In this document: piece after piece, positions 33,006 through 42,264 of the stretch
How the letters are laid out: each line of letters begins with the position of its first letter
Numbering within the stretch: position 1 is the stretch's first letter
Assembly: GCA_964579505.1 (NCBI GenBank)
Contig: CAZOGC010000003.1
Coordinates: 163,767-227,766 of the forward strand
Direction: 5' to 3'
Length of the DNA stretch: 64,000 nucleotides
DNA from: JAJYSO01 sp964579505
Lineage (GTDB): Bacteria > Bacteroidota > Bacteroidia > Flavobacteriales > Flavobacteriaceae
Program-made: the position numbers and the translations under genes
Notes under the pieces: generated by a model
Told to the model about the DNA's origin: nothing
Database searches by the model: none
What the model saw: the letters and a program-made list of their open reading frames with translations, nothing else

Positions 33006-34076
33006 TTAACGGAAAATGCTCCAATCTAACCGTATAGAAAAAACATTAGAGTAAAGCGCTACACTTTGGTTGCCTATATCGGTAAAAGCATAATCAATTT
33101 GAATACCTTTATATTGAAAGCCTACCCCAAAACTAGGTTGAAAACTTACTTTTTTACTGCCATCAAACTGTATTTCATTCTGAAAATTACCAACCCCTCC
33201 ACGCAGATAGACCATGTTGAGATAACCGGCCTCAAAACCAAAAGCCGGGGTTATACTTGCGGCTGAGGTAGATATAATATCATGTGTTTGTGTAAAACGT
33301 GTAATGAGATCTAACTCTGTTTTTAAGGTAAAATCATAATGAAAGGTAAAAGTTTTGGCAATACCAATTTGTAATTTGGGTAGCGTTATTTCAGTAGTTT
33401 CCGGTAACTCTTGGTTATGCCCCGGAACGGCATCTTGAATTTCTTTGTATTTTTCTTTGTCAATGCTCCACGTGTTATAGGTGGTTGTAATATCGCGTGC
33501 CATAACCCCAAATTCCCAATTGTTTTTGGTTTGAAATTGGAGTCCCACGTCAAAACCAAACCCCCATGAAGTGGCAAAATTACCAATAATTCGGCGGATT
33601 ACTTTAGCATTTGCACCAAGCGAGAAGCCTTGTACTAAAAATTGTCGTGCATAAGAAAAAGTAAAAGCATAATCAGCTGCGGAAAAATAGCTAATTCGGT
33701 CGTAATTAATATGACCTTGATCATCTATGAGCTGGGTGGTATTCATAATATCGTCAACCCCAAATCGAATTACACTAAAAGCTACGGCACTTTGTTTGTC
33801 TATAGGCATGGCTCCGCCTATATAATCATAGTTAGCAATGTTGGCAAAATAGCTGGCATGCATTAAAGAAACCTGAGGGTTTTCTAGTCGAATAAGACCG
33901 GCGGGATTCCAATAACCGGCGTTTACGTTATGTGTAGAAGCAACGACAGCCCCACTTTGACCGAAAGCGGCTGCTCCTACGCCAATGTTAAGGAATTCGT
34001 TAGAGTATTTTCTTGCAGTTTGCGCCTGCATACTTGTACCCCATAAAATAAGCAGTATAAAAATCTTACATTTCAA
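33006..34076 (-). CDS. PorV2-like outer-membrane protein (T9SS associated)
   Basis: About 356 aa from TTG 34076, which gives a clean signal peptide (KCKIFILLILWGTSMQAQ). Mature protein starts TARKYSNEFLNIGVGAAAFG and has GYWNPAGL and repeated beta strands, the FadL/PorV pattern. It resembles the second PorV paralogue (PorV2) of Flavobacteria, accessory to type IX secretion. This fits the sorting-domain protein at 61014. The start is uncertain: a TTG at 34139 also fits, and a TATCTTTC -7-like element lies at 34165-34158. Confidence 0.85.
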   Translation of the reverse strand: MKCKIFILLILWGTSMQAQTARKYSNEFLNIGVGAAAFGQSGAVVASTHNVNAGYWNPAGLIRLENPQVSLMHASYFANIANYDYIGGAMPIDKQSAVAFSVIRFGVDDIMNTTQLIDDQGHINYDRISYFSAADYAFTFSYARQFLVQGFSLGANAKVIRRIIGNFATSWGFGFDVGLQFQTKNNWEFGVMARDITTTYNTWSIDKEKYKEIQDAVPGHNQELPETTEITLPKLQIGIAKTFTFHYDFTLKTELDLITRFTQTHDIISTSAASITPAFGFEAGYLNMVYLRGGVGNFQNEIQFDGSKKVSFQPSFGVGFQYKGIQIDYAFTDIGNQSVALYSNVFSIRLDWSIFR

Positions 34077-34191
34077 AAAAAGAGAATATGAGCTACTACT
34101 ACAACTATCTTGTTTTGTACATATTGTACGGCCGGTCAAACTAGTAGTAATTTTTTGGAAAGATAAGAAATGAGCAAAGTATATAAAAAGA

Positions 34192-34218
34192 AAAACATAC
34201 GAAAAATCCGTATGTTTT
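34192..34218 (-). terminator. Terminator of the small membrane protein gene
   Basis: AAAACATACG / CGTATGTTTT stem with an A/T loop just after the 34247-34429 stop. Confidence 0.65.
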
Positions 34219-34246
34219 AATTTGTTTGGTATCAGTAGAAATTATG

Positions 34247-34429
34247 TTAGGCTTCTAGCTTTTTATTTTTTTCAGCTTTCTTTCTTTTGTACAAATCTTT
34301 GTAGTGTCCCCAAATCCAATAGGGAAGAATGTTTAATAGAAATACGAAAATCCAAAATCCGGCTAACCAGATTAAACATATCACTATAAAACCAAGCCAT
34401 TGGTCAAATTGAACCATACTGCCGTCCAT
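34247..34429 (-). CDS. Small membrane protein, unknown
   Basis: 60 aa: polar N-terminus, one long or two packed hydrophobic helices (LGFIVICLIWLAGFWIFVFL, then NILPYWIWG), and a very basic C-terminus (KDLYKRKKAEKNKKLEA), so the tail should be cytoplasmic. I do not recognise a family. It is flanked by a perfect -7 element (34460-34453) and a terminator, which supports a real single-gene transcript. Confidence 0.7.
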   Translation of the reverse strand: MDGSMVQFDQWLGFIVICLIWLAGFWIFVFLLNILPYWIWGHYKDLYKRKKAEKNKKLEA

Positions 34430-34452
34430 AATTATGCTTTTTTTATTTTGTA

Positions 34453-34460
34453 CAAAGATA
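34453..34460 (-). promoter_or_regulatory. -7 element of the small membrane protein gene
   Basis: Perfect TATCTTTG on the minus strand, 23 bp before ATG 34429. Confidence 0.7.
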
Positions 34461-34665
34461 AAACTTATCTACTTAACTTTTAAGGAACTTTTAAAAATTT
34501 TTATTTAAAAAATAAGATTTCGTGTATTTTATTGAGAATCATATCTATAGGAGAGTCTTTTTTAAACTCTATAGAAGTTAACACGCTATAAAAAGGTGAT
34601 ATTTTTATAGAAGGTTTAAGCTTGTCAATAAGTTTAGTATTTTTACGTTTTTGATTAAAAGCCGT

Positions 34666-35424
34666 ATGATTCGGAAATTTGTTCCTAATTTTTTTACCCT
34701 GCTAAACTTGGCATGTGGCTGTGTGGCTGCCGTTTTAGCTGTACAAAACCACTTAATATTTGCTGCATTACTGGTGGGGCTAGGTATTTTCTTTGATTTT
34801 TTTGATGGTTTTTTTGCTCGTTTATTAGGCGTATCTAGTGATTTGGGACTGCAACTAGACTCACTGGCCGATTTGGTAACAAGCGGATTGGTTCCCGGAA
34901 TTGTAATGGTGCAGTTATTGGCCCAGTCGTTAGGAAGCAATGTGCCACCTATTCTATACCCATGGGAAGATAGGCCCATTTTTTACTTAGATTTTTCGGG
35001 TTGGGCTTTGCTCGGGCTACTCATTACGTTGGCCTCGGCCTATAGATTGGCTAAATTTAATATAGACGAACGGCAAACATCTTCTTTTATAGGGCTTCCC
35101 ACACCGGCTAATGCCATTCTAATTCTAAGTATTCCACTTATTTTGACCTACCAGCCTTCGCCTCGCATTGTCTCGCTTATTTTTAACCCATGGTTTTTGA
35201 TGGGGCTTACGGTATTTAGTAGTTTTATTTTAAATGCTGAACTTCCTTTGTTCGGACTTAAATTTAAAACGTGGGATTTTAAATCGAATTGGTTTCGGTA
35301 CGTTTTTCTGGGGCTTTCGGTAGTAGCGATTCTTTTTCTCCAGTTTTTGGCACTTCCACTCATCATATTAGTATATCTCCTTTTTAATGTAGTGCTATAT
35401 TCTTGGAAAACCTTAACCCAATAA
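34666..35424 (+). CDS. pssA: CDP-diacylglycerol-serine O-phosphatidyltransferase
   Basis: 252 aa from ATG 34666. The CDP-alcohol phosphatidyltransferase signature DG..AR...G...D...D is complete (DFFDGFFARLLG, then GLQLDSLAD). About seven TM helices. It makes phosphatidylserine for phosphatidylethanolamine synthesis. It heads a run of three plus-strand genes; the next gene starts 12 bp later. A TTG start at 34651 is possible but less likely. Confidence 0.93.
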   Translation: MIRKFVPNFFTLLNLACGCVAAVLAVQNHLIFAALLVGLGIFFDFFDGFFARLLGVSSDLGLQLDSLADLVTSGLVPGIVMVQLLAQSLGSNVPPILYPWEDRPIFYLDFSGWALLGLLITLASAYRLAKFNIDERQTSSFIGLPTPANAILILSIPLILTYQPSPRIVSLIFNPWFLMGLTVFSSFILNAELPLFGLKFKTWDFKSNWFRYVFLGLSVVAILFLQFLALPLIILVYLLFNVVLYSWKTLTQ

Positions 35425-35436
35425 GTTGCTAAAAAA

Positions 35437-36702
35437 ATGATTTTAAAGCAAACGTTTTTGGCAATAGGAATGTGGGGTTATAAGCTTCTCTACAATTTGG
35501 TTAATTGTTTTTTTTCAAAACAAGAAAAAGTACTGGTTATCAGTAATACGCGGTTAGAAGATAATGCTATAGAGATGGCTAATTATATAGCCCGCCATTA
35601 TACTCTTGAAGTGGCAATTATGTTGCCCGAAGAACAAATTAAATGGGCAAAAATGCATTTACACCCTGCCGTTACTTGTTATAAAAGTCCGCGGTATATG
35701 GCGCTAAAATGGGGTGATTTAAAACGTGTTTGCAGTAGTCGTTATTTGTTTTTTACCTATCAATTTTTAGTAGGAAAATCGACTAAGAATCAATATACAA
35801 TAAACTTATGGCACGGAGTGGGGCATAAAAAAATTCAACATGCGCGTGCCTATGACGGTATTCAACTACGAACCGATTATACTATAGCTACTTCTGCTAT
35901 GACCCAGAAAATGTTTGGTGAATTTTTTGAAAACCCTCCGGAAAATGTGTGGATAAGCGGTCTACCGCGTAATGATTTACTATTGAATAGTCAACCTCAT
36001 AAAACAACACTGAAAAAAAAATATTTACCTAAATTGAATGCCTATACCAAAATTATAATTTGGATGCCTACGTATCGTAGAAAAAGTGGGCGGAGCAGTC
36101 AAAATGAAGTGAGAAGAGGAAATGTAGATGGTGTGTTTGGATATGAAAATTTTGACGTACAGCAGTTCAATCAATTATTGCAAGAACAAAATTCGGTGTG
36201 TTTAATTAAAGCCCATCACCGAGTAAGTAAATCGGTTTCGTTAAATCAGTATAGTCAGCTGCAATTTATTGATGATGAATGGATTTGGCAGAAACCAATG
36301 CAGATGTACCAACTGTTGGCCTGTACAGATGCGCTTATAACCGATTATTCTTCGGTAATGATTGATTATAGTTTACTGAACCAGCCCATTTTTTGTCTGG
36401 CAGACGATGTAGAAACTTTTAAACAAACCCAAGGACTGTATTTTGAAGTTTATGAACAGTGGGTACCCACAAAACTTTTTACCAATCAACAAGATTTTTT
36501 TACGGCAGTGCGTAGGTACTTAGAAACCGGTGAAGATGCATTTAAAACGCAACGCCAAAAAATTTGCCGGGCGTATTTTCAATACCCTGATGCGCACAGT
36601 GCTCAGCGAATTGCCGAAAAGGTTTTTGGAAAAAATGCACAAATTGAAAAAAGGAAAGAAATCGGGTATGAAAATAATATGGTAAATTCGGCATCTGTAT
36701 AG
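35437..36702 (+). CDS. CDP-glycerol/CDP-ribitol phosphotransferase (TagF/TarL-like)
   Basis: 421 aa. The TagF-type domain is clear: NLWHGVGHKKI (catalytic His), WISGLPRNDLL, IIWMPTYRRKSG, KAHHR, and DALITDYSSVMIDYSLL. It lacks the extra N-terminal glycosyltransferase or repeat domains seen in some polymerases. The enzyme moves glycerol- or ribitol-phosphate from a CDP carrier to an envelope polymer. The downstream CDP-ribitol-type gene suggests ribitol-phosphate. Such genes are unusual in Bacteroidota. Confidence 0.9.
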   Translation: MILKQTFLAIGMWGYKLLYNLVNCFFSKQEKVLVISNTRLEDNAIEMANYIARHYTLEVAIMLPEEQIKWAKMHLHPAVTCYKSPRYMALKWGDLKRVCSSRYLFFTYQFLVGKSTKNQYTINLWHGVGHKKIQHARAYDGIQLRTDYTIATSAMTQKMFGEFFENPPENVWISGLPRNDLLLNSQPHKTTLKKKYLPKLNAYTKIIIWMPTYRRKSGRSSQNEVRRGNVDGVFGYENFDVQQFNQLLQEQNSVCLIKAHHRVSKSVSLNQYSQLQFIDDEWIWQKPMQMYQLLACTDALITDYSSVMIDYSLLNQPIFCLADDVETFKQTQGLYFEVYEQWVPTKLFTNQQDFFTAVRRYLETGEDAFKTQRQKICRAYFQYPDAHSAQRIAEKVFGKNAQIEKRKEIGYENNMVNSASV

Positions 36703-36726
36703 ATAATAGGCTTAAGAATAATCAAC

Positions 36727-38088
36727 ATGAGAAGAAATATTGCAGTTATTTTAGCAGGCGGAAAAGGCGTTCGCCTTGGCGGTAGCAAACCCAAACAATT
36801 TTTAAAAATTGCCGGGAAAAAAGTAATAGAACATACCTTAGCCGTATTTCAAACGCATCCTGATATAGATGAAATAGCGGTCGTTTCTCACCCTGATTAT
36901 ATTCGTGATGTAGAGCAAATCTTATTGGCTAATTCATACACTAAAATAAAAAAAGTTTTAGCGGGAGGCGCAGAGCGCTATGACTCTAGTTTGGTAGCCA
37001 TACGCGCCTATGAATCACAAGAAGTGAATCTGCTTTTTCACGATGCGGTTAGACCTTTAGTAAGCCATCGCATTATTTCTGATTGTATAGAGGCTTTATC
37101 GCAATACAAAGCGGTTGATGTGGCTGTAAAGACTACCGACACCATTATATCGGTAAAAGATACGTTGATACAAAATATTCCTAATCGCGCCTATTTGTAC
37201 AACGGTCAAACCCCACAGGCTTTTAGAATAGAAACCATTCAAAAAGCATATGAAAAGGCACTTAAAGATCCTCATTTTCAAGCTACTGATGATTGTGGAG
37301 TAGTTAAAAAATATTTGCCCGACGAAGCTGTTTATGTGGTACGTGGCGAAGGATATAATATGAAGCTGACGCATCAAGAAGATATTTTTCTGTTAGATAA
37401 GCTGTTTCAACTTCGATCTATTGCTGCTGATAGTGAGGTGTTAATGCCCTCCAGTAAACAACAGCTAGCCGGGAAAGTATTGGTGGTTTTCGGAGGCAGT
37501 TCGGGAATAGGGAAAAGTATAGCAGAGATGAGCACACAATATGGAGCCAAAGTGTATTCGTTTAGCCGGAGTACTACGCAAACAGATATTACCCAAAAAG
37601 AAACGGTAGCCAAAGCGCTGGCAGAAGTGTATGCACAAGAACAAAAAATTGATTTTGTACTGAATACGGCGGCGGTTTTAAACAAGCAACCCTTAAAAGA
37701 TATGGCCTATACTACGGTGATAGAGAGCGTGCAAACCAATTATTTGGGGACTATTGTGGTGGCAAAAGAAAGTTATGCGTATTTGCAGAAGAGTAAAGGA
37801 GCCTTACTGTTATATACCTCTAGTTCATATACGCGTGGGCGAAGTATGTACAGCTTGTATTCATCTGCTAAAGCAGCCATTGTTAATTTAGTGCAAGCTT
37901 TGAGCGAGGAGTGGGAGCATGTGCAAATTAATGCTATTAATCCGGAGCGAACCAACACCCCTATGCGTTTTAAAAATTTTGGAAAAGAACCCGAAAACAC
38001 TTTATTGACTCCGGAAGAAGTAGCGGTGGCTTCTATCAATGCACTTTTTTCTGACTTCTCCGGTCAGGTAATAGATGTAAAAGTGTAA
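36727..38088 (+). CDS. Bifunctional cytidylyltransferase / SDR reductase, probable CDP-ribitol synthase
   Basis: 453 aa fusion. Residues 1-230 are an IspD/TarI-like cytidylyltransferase (LAGGKGVRLGGSKPKQF, LFHDAVRPLVS, VKTTDTI, NGQTPQAFR). Residues about 240-453 are a short-chain dehydrogenase (VFGGSSGIGKS, NTAAVLN, YTSSS, YSSAK). The same layout is found in Haemophilus Acs1/Bcs1, which reduces ribulose-5-phosphate and makes CDP-ribitol. An IspD role alone is unlikely given the SDR half and the TagF-like neighbour 24 bp upstream. The sugar substrate is inferred, not shown. Confidence 0.88.
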   Translation: MRRNIAVILAGGKGVRLGGSKPKQFLKIAGKKVIEHTLAVFQTHPDIDEIAVVSHPDYIRDVEQILLANSYTKIKKVLAGGAERYDSSLVAIRAYESQEVNLLFHDAVRPLVSHRIISDCIEALSQYKAVDVAVKTTDTIISVKDTLIQNIPNRAYLYNGQTPQAFRIETIQKAYEKALKDPHFQATDDCGVVKKYLPDEAVYVVRGEGYNMKLTHQEDIFLLDKLFQLRSIAADSEVLMPSSKQQLAGKVLVVFGGSSGIGKSIAEMSTQYGAKVYSFSRSTTQTDITQKETVAKALAEVYAQEQKIDFVLNTAAVLNKQPLKDMAYTTVIESVQTNYLGTIVVAKESYAYLQKSKGALLLYTSSSYTRGRSMYSLYSSAKAAIVNLVQALSEEWEHVQINAINPERTNTPMRFKNFGKEPENTLLTPEEVAVASINALFSDFSGQVIDVKV

Positions 38089-38246
38089 TCAAAAATGATA
38101 AAAGGGATTTTATAAAATGTCCCGTTTATTATAGAGTTTGAAGAATTCCATAAGTAAGTATTCAACCCATCTCTTTCTCATTTTTATTAATGGTAGTAAA
38201 GAGGAAATGATGCAGGAGCAAAAAGACTTTTTAAATTTTGCTCAAC

Positions 38247-40688
38247 TTATTCCTTTTTAGAAGTCAGGTTTTTCCTTTGTTTAAAGGTAAAAAACAATCC
38301 ACCAATCACCAGCAGTGCCAATATGATTCCGGAGGCCAGTGTAATAGCCCCTCCTGTTTGTATTACTTTTGGGTTAAAGGTAAAAACAACGGTATGCGTT
38401 CCTTTAGGAAGCATCAACCCGCGTAATACAAAATCTGTTTGTATAATCTCAATAGGTTTCCCGTCAACGGTAGCTTCCCAACCATACGGGTAATAATTTT
38501 CTGAGAAGACCGCAAACCGGTTGTTATGTGCGGTATATTGATATACAATTTTGTTGAGGTTATAGTCTTTTAGATAAATTGTATCTCCCGGCTGATTAAC
38601 AAAACTATTTTGTGTAACCGCAGTGTTAAATTTAGTGTTTACCACTGCCGTTGTTTTGGTGTTGATACTGTCTAAGGCTAGAATTTCTCCATTGGGCGAG
38701 TTTACAAAATCTATCTTGTTTACAAACCAAACGCTACCATTGGCATCCGGATTAAGTTGTGCTACATACTTATCTTTTTGTTTTACGATGAAGTATTTAA
38801 TATTCATCATGTTTACTACTTGTGGCTTTAAGTCGGCAAGATAAAAACTGTACAGTTCTTCAATGCGTCCGGGTTTAGTGCCGGAATAGCCACCAATAGA
38901 TTTATGAAAATAAGAGGCACGCCCTGAATTCATAGGGTTTACACTTAAATCCATTACGCGATAATGTCCTTTGTCTTTCATAATGGCCAAATCAGCCGCA
39001 TTAGGCACAAAAGGAGTCGCTTTTTGTTGACGGGTAATAAAGTTGCTATCATTTACATAATCGCGATCTACACTCACCAGGTCAACTAAGATTAGCACGG
39101 CAAAAATACCAATGCATACATTTTTGTTTAGTTTTTGTTTTAGGTAGGCATAAAGACAAGCTGCAATAAGTAGTACAAAAATGAGGCTTCTAAGCGTGTC
39201 GCTGCTCATCATGGCAGCGCGGTCTTTTCTTAGCGCTTCCACAAAAGTAGGTCCCAAGTTTTTGAGGTAGCGGGTATCGTATAGTCCGGCAAAATCAAAG
39301 ATCCAATTTTTAAAGAGTAAGAAGAAAACGCAAACCCCGGCGGTAATGATAGTAGTCCATTTTAGTGCGTGCATTTTTTCGTCTTTACTTTTTTCGGAAG
39401 AGAACAATTTACTCAACCCATAAATACCGAAGAACGGAATCAACAACTCGAGAATAACTTGAATCATAGACACGGTTCTAAACTTATTGTAAAAAGGAAC
39501 GTAGTCTACAAAAAAGCGGGTTAAGGCATTAAAATTGTGCCCCCAAGAGAGTAGGAGCGAGAGTGCACAAGCACCGACCACCCACCATTTTAGTCGCCCT
39601 TTTACCAAAAATAACGCCAAGACAAAAAAGAAGATAACGGTGGCCCCAATATATGCAGGGGCGGCAACGATAGGCTGTTTTCCCCAATAAGTAGGAGCGT
39701 GTTGTAAAAATTGTTTAGCCTGATAGGCCGGCACCCCCAGTTTTATAAGAGCATCATAGGTGTGTGAATCAACTCCGAGTGGTTCGGTGGTTGCTCCTCC
39801 CATAAACCGAGGAATAAATAAATCCATGGTTTCAGCAATACCATAGCTGTATTGAGTGATGTAATCATAACTCAGACCGGCGTCATTTTTAGGATGCCCA
39901 TTTTTGGTGACGGTAACGCCTGTATCTCCGCGCGTACTAAATTTGGCTAGCTGTTGAATGGTCATTAGCCGGGTAGAGTTGGCTGCTAATGCTAGAATGA
40001 GCGCAATAAACATAATGCCCACCGATTTAAAAAAGCGCGGCAATTCTTTATCTTTAAAAGCCTTGTATAAATGCACTAGCCCAATGATAATGATGATGTA
40101 CATAAGGTAGTACGTTATTTGATAATGTCCGGCATAAATTTCTAGGGCCAAACTGATTGCTAATAAAATGCCTCCCCACAGATATTTCTTTTTAAAGACT
40201 GAAAAGACGCCCGCCAAAACCAGCGGCATATAGGCAATAGCGTGTACTTTAGAGTTGTGGCCTACTCCTATGATAATCATTAGATAAGTAGAGAATCCAA
40301 AGGCCAGTGCCCCAATGGCGGCTAGTTTATAGTCTACTTTAAAGACTAAAAATAGAAGGTAAATCCCTAAAAAATACAGGAAGAGATACCCGGCGGGATG
40401 TGGTAAAAAACGCAAAAAATTATCTATAGAACGCACGTATTCATTAGGGTAGCTAGAGCTGGGCAGATACCGTGGAGTGCCTCCAAAAGCATTGTCAATC
40501 CAATAGGCTTCTTTATGGTGCTTTTTTACATATTCATTGCGTTCGTGAGACATGCCTTGCGCCTGTTGGATGTCACTCTGAAAGAGCACTTTTCCACTTA
40601 TTACAGGGCTAAAATAGGCCACAGATGCAATAATAAAGCCTAAAATTACTAGTAAATGGGGTACTAATTTTTTAAGATTGAAAGCCAT
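38247..40688 (-). CDS. YfhO-family membrane protein
   Basis: 813 aa. About 12 TM helices with a large extracytoplasmic C-terminal domain (YYPYGWEATVDGKPIEI motif, then a final TM and basic tail). Loops carry RYLPSSSYPNEY and YSGTKPGRIEEL. Matches YfhO, a GT-C-like multispanning family thought to glycosylate lipoteichoic acid or other envelope glycans in Firmicutes. Role in Bacteroidota is unproven, though the teichoic-like genes next door are suggestive. Confidence 0.9.
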   Translation of the reverse strand: MAFNLKKLVPHLLVILGFIIASVAYFSPVISGKVLFQSDIQQAQGMSHERNEYVKKHHKEAYWIDNAFGGTPRYLPSSSYPNEYVRSIDNFLRFLPHPAGYLFLYFLGIYLLFLVFKVDYKLAAIGALAFGFSTYLMIIIGVGHNSKVHAIAYMPLVLAGVFSVFKKKYLWGGILLAISLALEIYAGHYQITYYLMYIIIIIGLVHLYKAFKDKELPRFFKSVGIMFIALILALAANSTRLMTIQQLAKFSTRGDTGVTVTKNGHPKNDAGLSYDYITQYSYGIAETMDLFIPRFMGGATTEPLGVDSHTYDALIKLGVPAYQAKQFLQHAPTYWGKQPIVAAPAYIGATVIFFFVLALFLVKGRLKWWVVGACALSLLLSWGHNFNALTRFFVDYVPFYNKFRTVSMIQVILELLIPFFGIYGLSKLFSSEKSKDEKMHALKWTTIITAGVCVFFLLFKNWIFDFAGLYDTRYLKNLGPTFVEALRKDRAAMMSSDTLRSLIFVLLIAACLYAYLKQKLNKNVCIGIFAVLILVDLVSVDRDYVNDSNFITRQQKATPFVPNAADLAIMKDKGHYRVMDLSVNPMNSGRASYFHKSIGGYSGTKPGRIEELYSFYLADLKPQVVNMMNIKYFIVKQKDKYVAQLNPDANGSVWFVNKIDFVNSPNGEILALDSINTKTTAVVNTKFNTAVTQNSFVNQPGDTIYLKDYNLNKIVYQYTAHNNRFAVFSENYYPYGWEATVDGKPIEIIQTDFVLRGLMLPKGTHTVVFTFNPKVIQTGGAITLASGIILALLVIGGLFFTFKQRKNLTSKKE

Positions 40689-40720
40689 GAAGTTTTTGCT
40701 GATTAGAGAAAGCCGTAAAA

Positions 40721-40999
40721 CTAATCAATTTCTTCGTAATCGATATATTCTCCCACCGCTTTATTCGATTTTTTAGGCTGTGCGGGTTGGTAATCAATGG
40801 TGGTTTTTCCGCTTTCTTTTTGAGAAGTGTAAGAAGTGTTAGGAGCGCTATATTTTTCGGTCGCTTTCTTACCGAGTTTTTGCAAAAGATAGCGCATAAT
40901 GTAAGGGCCAAAATATTTAATAATGAGCCTTAAAACAAAATAAATGATTAAAAAGGTAAAGAAAACGCCTATAAAGCTACTTTTTAAAGGTATCGGCAT
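40721..40999 (-). CDS. DUF4834 family small membrane protein
   Basis: About 92 aa from ATG 40999: one TM helix (SSFIGVFFTFLIIYFVLRLI), an amphipathic stretch and a polar tail rich in Ser, Lys, Tyr, ending YIDYEEID. Fits the DUF4834 pattern. A second ATG at 41011 lies only 5 bases after the -7 element TAACTTTG (41024-41017), so the start at 40999 is preferred. Confidence 0.8.
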   Translation of the reverse strand: MPIPLKSSFIGVFFTFLIIYFVLRLIIKYFGPYIMRYLLQKLGKKATEKYSAPNTSYTSQKESGKTTIDYQPAQPKKSNKAVGEYIDYEEID

Positions 41000-41016
41000 A
41001 ATAAATGTCATTTTTA

Positions 41017-41076
41017 CAAAGTTAGTAATTTCATAACAAAACAAAAGTTGTAGAAAACATAAAATATCTATATTTG
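41017..41076. promoter_or_regulatory. Divergent promoter pair (DUF4834 gene / outer-membrane transporter)
   Basis: Minus strand: TAACTTTG (41024-41017). Plus strand: TTG (41048-41050), 18-bp spacer, TATATTTG (41069-41076). The plus -7 lies inside the possible TTG start at 41074, so the transporter starts at 41095. Confidence 0.7.
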
Positions 41077-41094
41077 ACTATTAAAATTCCTGCC

Positions 41095-42063
41095 ATGCAT
41101 AAGTTTTTCCTTCCGTTACTGTTGATTTTTTTAAGTTTTTCGGTTCAAGCCCAATACACCGAAACAATTAATTCAAACCGACCCGGAAATTCACAGGGAG
41201 CTTTTGCCGTAGGGCGCGATGTCGTTCAGTTAGAAGTCGGTCCTCATTATGGGCAAACCAAACATAAGCTTACCAGTATAAATACAAACTTGTTCGGAAT
41301 ACGCTATCAAGTGCGGTATGGGACGTTTTCAGAGAACTTTGAAATAAATTTGAGCGGAGATTATGTAAGTGCCAACCGGCATTTTACTGCAGGTGGAGTG
41401 AAGCATTCATACACAGTTAGTAATTTTAAGCGCAATACACTCGGAGTTAAATATTTACTTTTCGACCCACATAAAAATCGTTATTTTGAGGGTCCCAACC
41501 TGTATAGCTGGAAAGCCAATCACCGTCCGCGGTGGGAGATGCTTATCCCGGCAGTTTCTATTTATGCCGGATTAAACCTCACAGTAGGGAATCGTCCTTC
41601 AGGGTATCCATTTTTTGGAGGAGCCACTGACAAAGTAAGCCCTAAACTAGCACTGATTACCCAAAATAATATTGGGCCTTTTGTGTTTGTGATGAATTTT
41701 ATTGCCGATCGAATTACGAGTCAAGATAAACGCTATGTAGGCATATTTACCCTAACTCATTCATTGAGTCCTCATCTATCTGCTTTTGTAGAATACGAGA
41801 CCATTAAAGATAATTTTTATGCAGACGATTTATTTCGATTCGGAGGCGCTTATCTGCTCAACAAAAATTTGCAATTTGATGTGGCAGGTTTGGTAAACTT
41901 CAAAGATACACCCAGTCGGTGGCAAGTGGGGATAGGGGCATCGTATAGAATGGATTACCATCATACTAACGAGCGGATATATAAGACGGAGCCAAACGCA
42001 AAAAAGAAGGTGAACAAAATGGATAAAAAGCAAAATACAAAAAAGAAAAAAGGCATCTTTTAA
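41095..42063 (+). CDS. Outer-membrane beta-barrel, putative transporter
   Basis: 322 aa from ATG 41095. Signal peptide ending SVQAQ. The mature start YTETINSNRPGNSQGAFAVG and alternating amphipathic strands (VVQLEVGPHYG, NTLGVKYLLF, FRFGGAYLLNKNLQFDVAG) match the phenol-MetA-type or generic transporter barrel family of Flavobacteria. The last ~30 residues are very Lys-rich (KKKVNKMDKKQNTKKKKG), unusual after a barrel. Substrate unknown. Confidence 0.85.
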   Translation: MHKFFLPLLLIFLSFSVQAQYTETINSNRPGNSQGAFAVGRDVVQLEVGPHYGQTKHKLTSINTNLFGIRYQVRYGTFSENFEINLSGDYVSANRHFTAGGVKHSYTVSNFKRNTLGVKYLLFDPHKNRYFEGPNLYSWKANHRPRWEMLIPAVSIYAGLNLTVGNRPSGYPFFGGATDKVSPKLALITQNNIGPFVFVMNFIADRITSQDKRYVGIFTLTHSLSPHLSAFVEYETIKDNFYADDLFRFGGAYLLNKNLQFDVAGLVNFKDTPSRWQVGIGASYRMDYHHTNERIYKTEPNAKKKVNKMDKKQNTKKKKGIF

Positions 42064-42199
42064 TAATAAATCTGTAATAAGGTTTCTATTTTGTAATTTA
42101 AATTGCTGTAAAAAGAGTTGATTTTTAGTCTATTTTTAAGGGATGTGCTATATTTTACTGAAAAACAATTAATTCGATAGCTATATAAATTTAATTTCA

Positions 42200-42207
42200 T
42201 ACCTTTG
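42200..42207 (+). promoter_or_regulatory. -7 element of the FKBP gene
   Basis: Perfect TACCTTTG, 57 bp before ATG 42265 and overlapping the longer possible start at 42205. Confidence 0.6.
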
Positions 42208-42264
42208 CAAACCTTTAAAAGGGCTGTATATGATATACAGTTAAACTCTCAAAAGACCAAATTT

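Noticed and set aside
36727..37430. Annotation of the N-terminal half as plain IspD
   Set aside because: The fusion to an SDR and the TagF-like neighbour fit a CDP-ribitol enzyme better, though IspD activity cannot be excluded.
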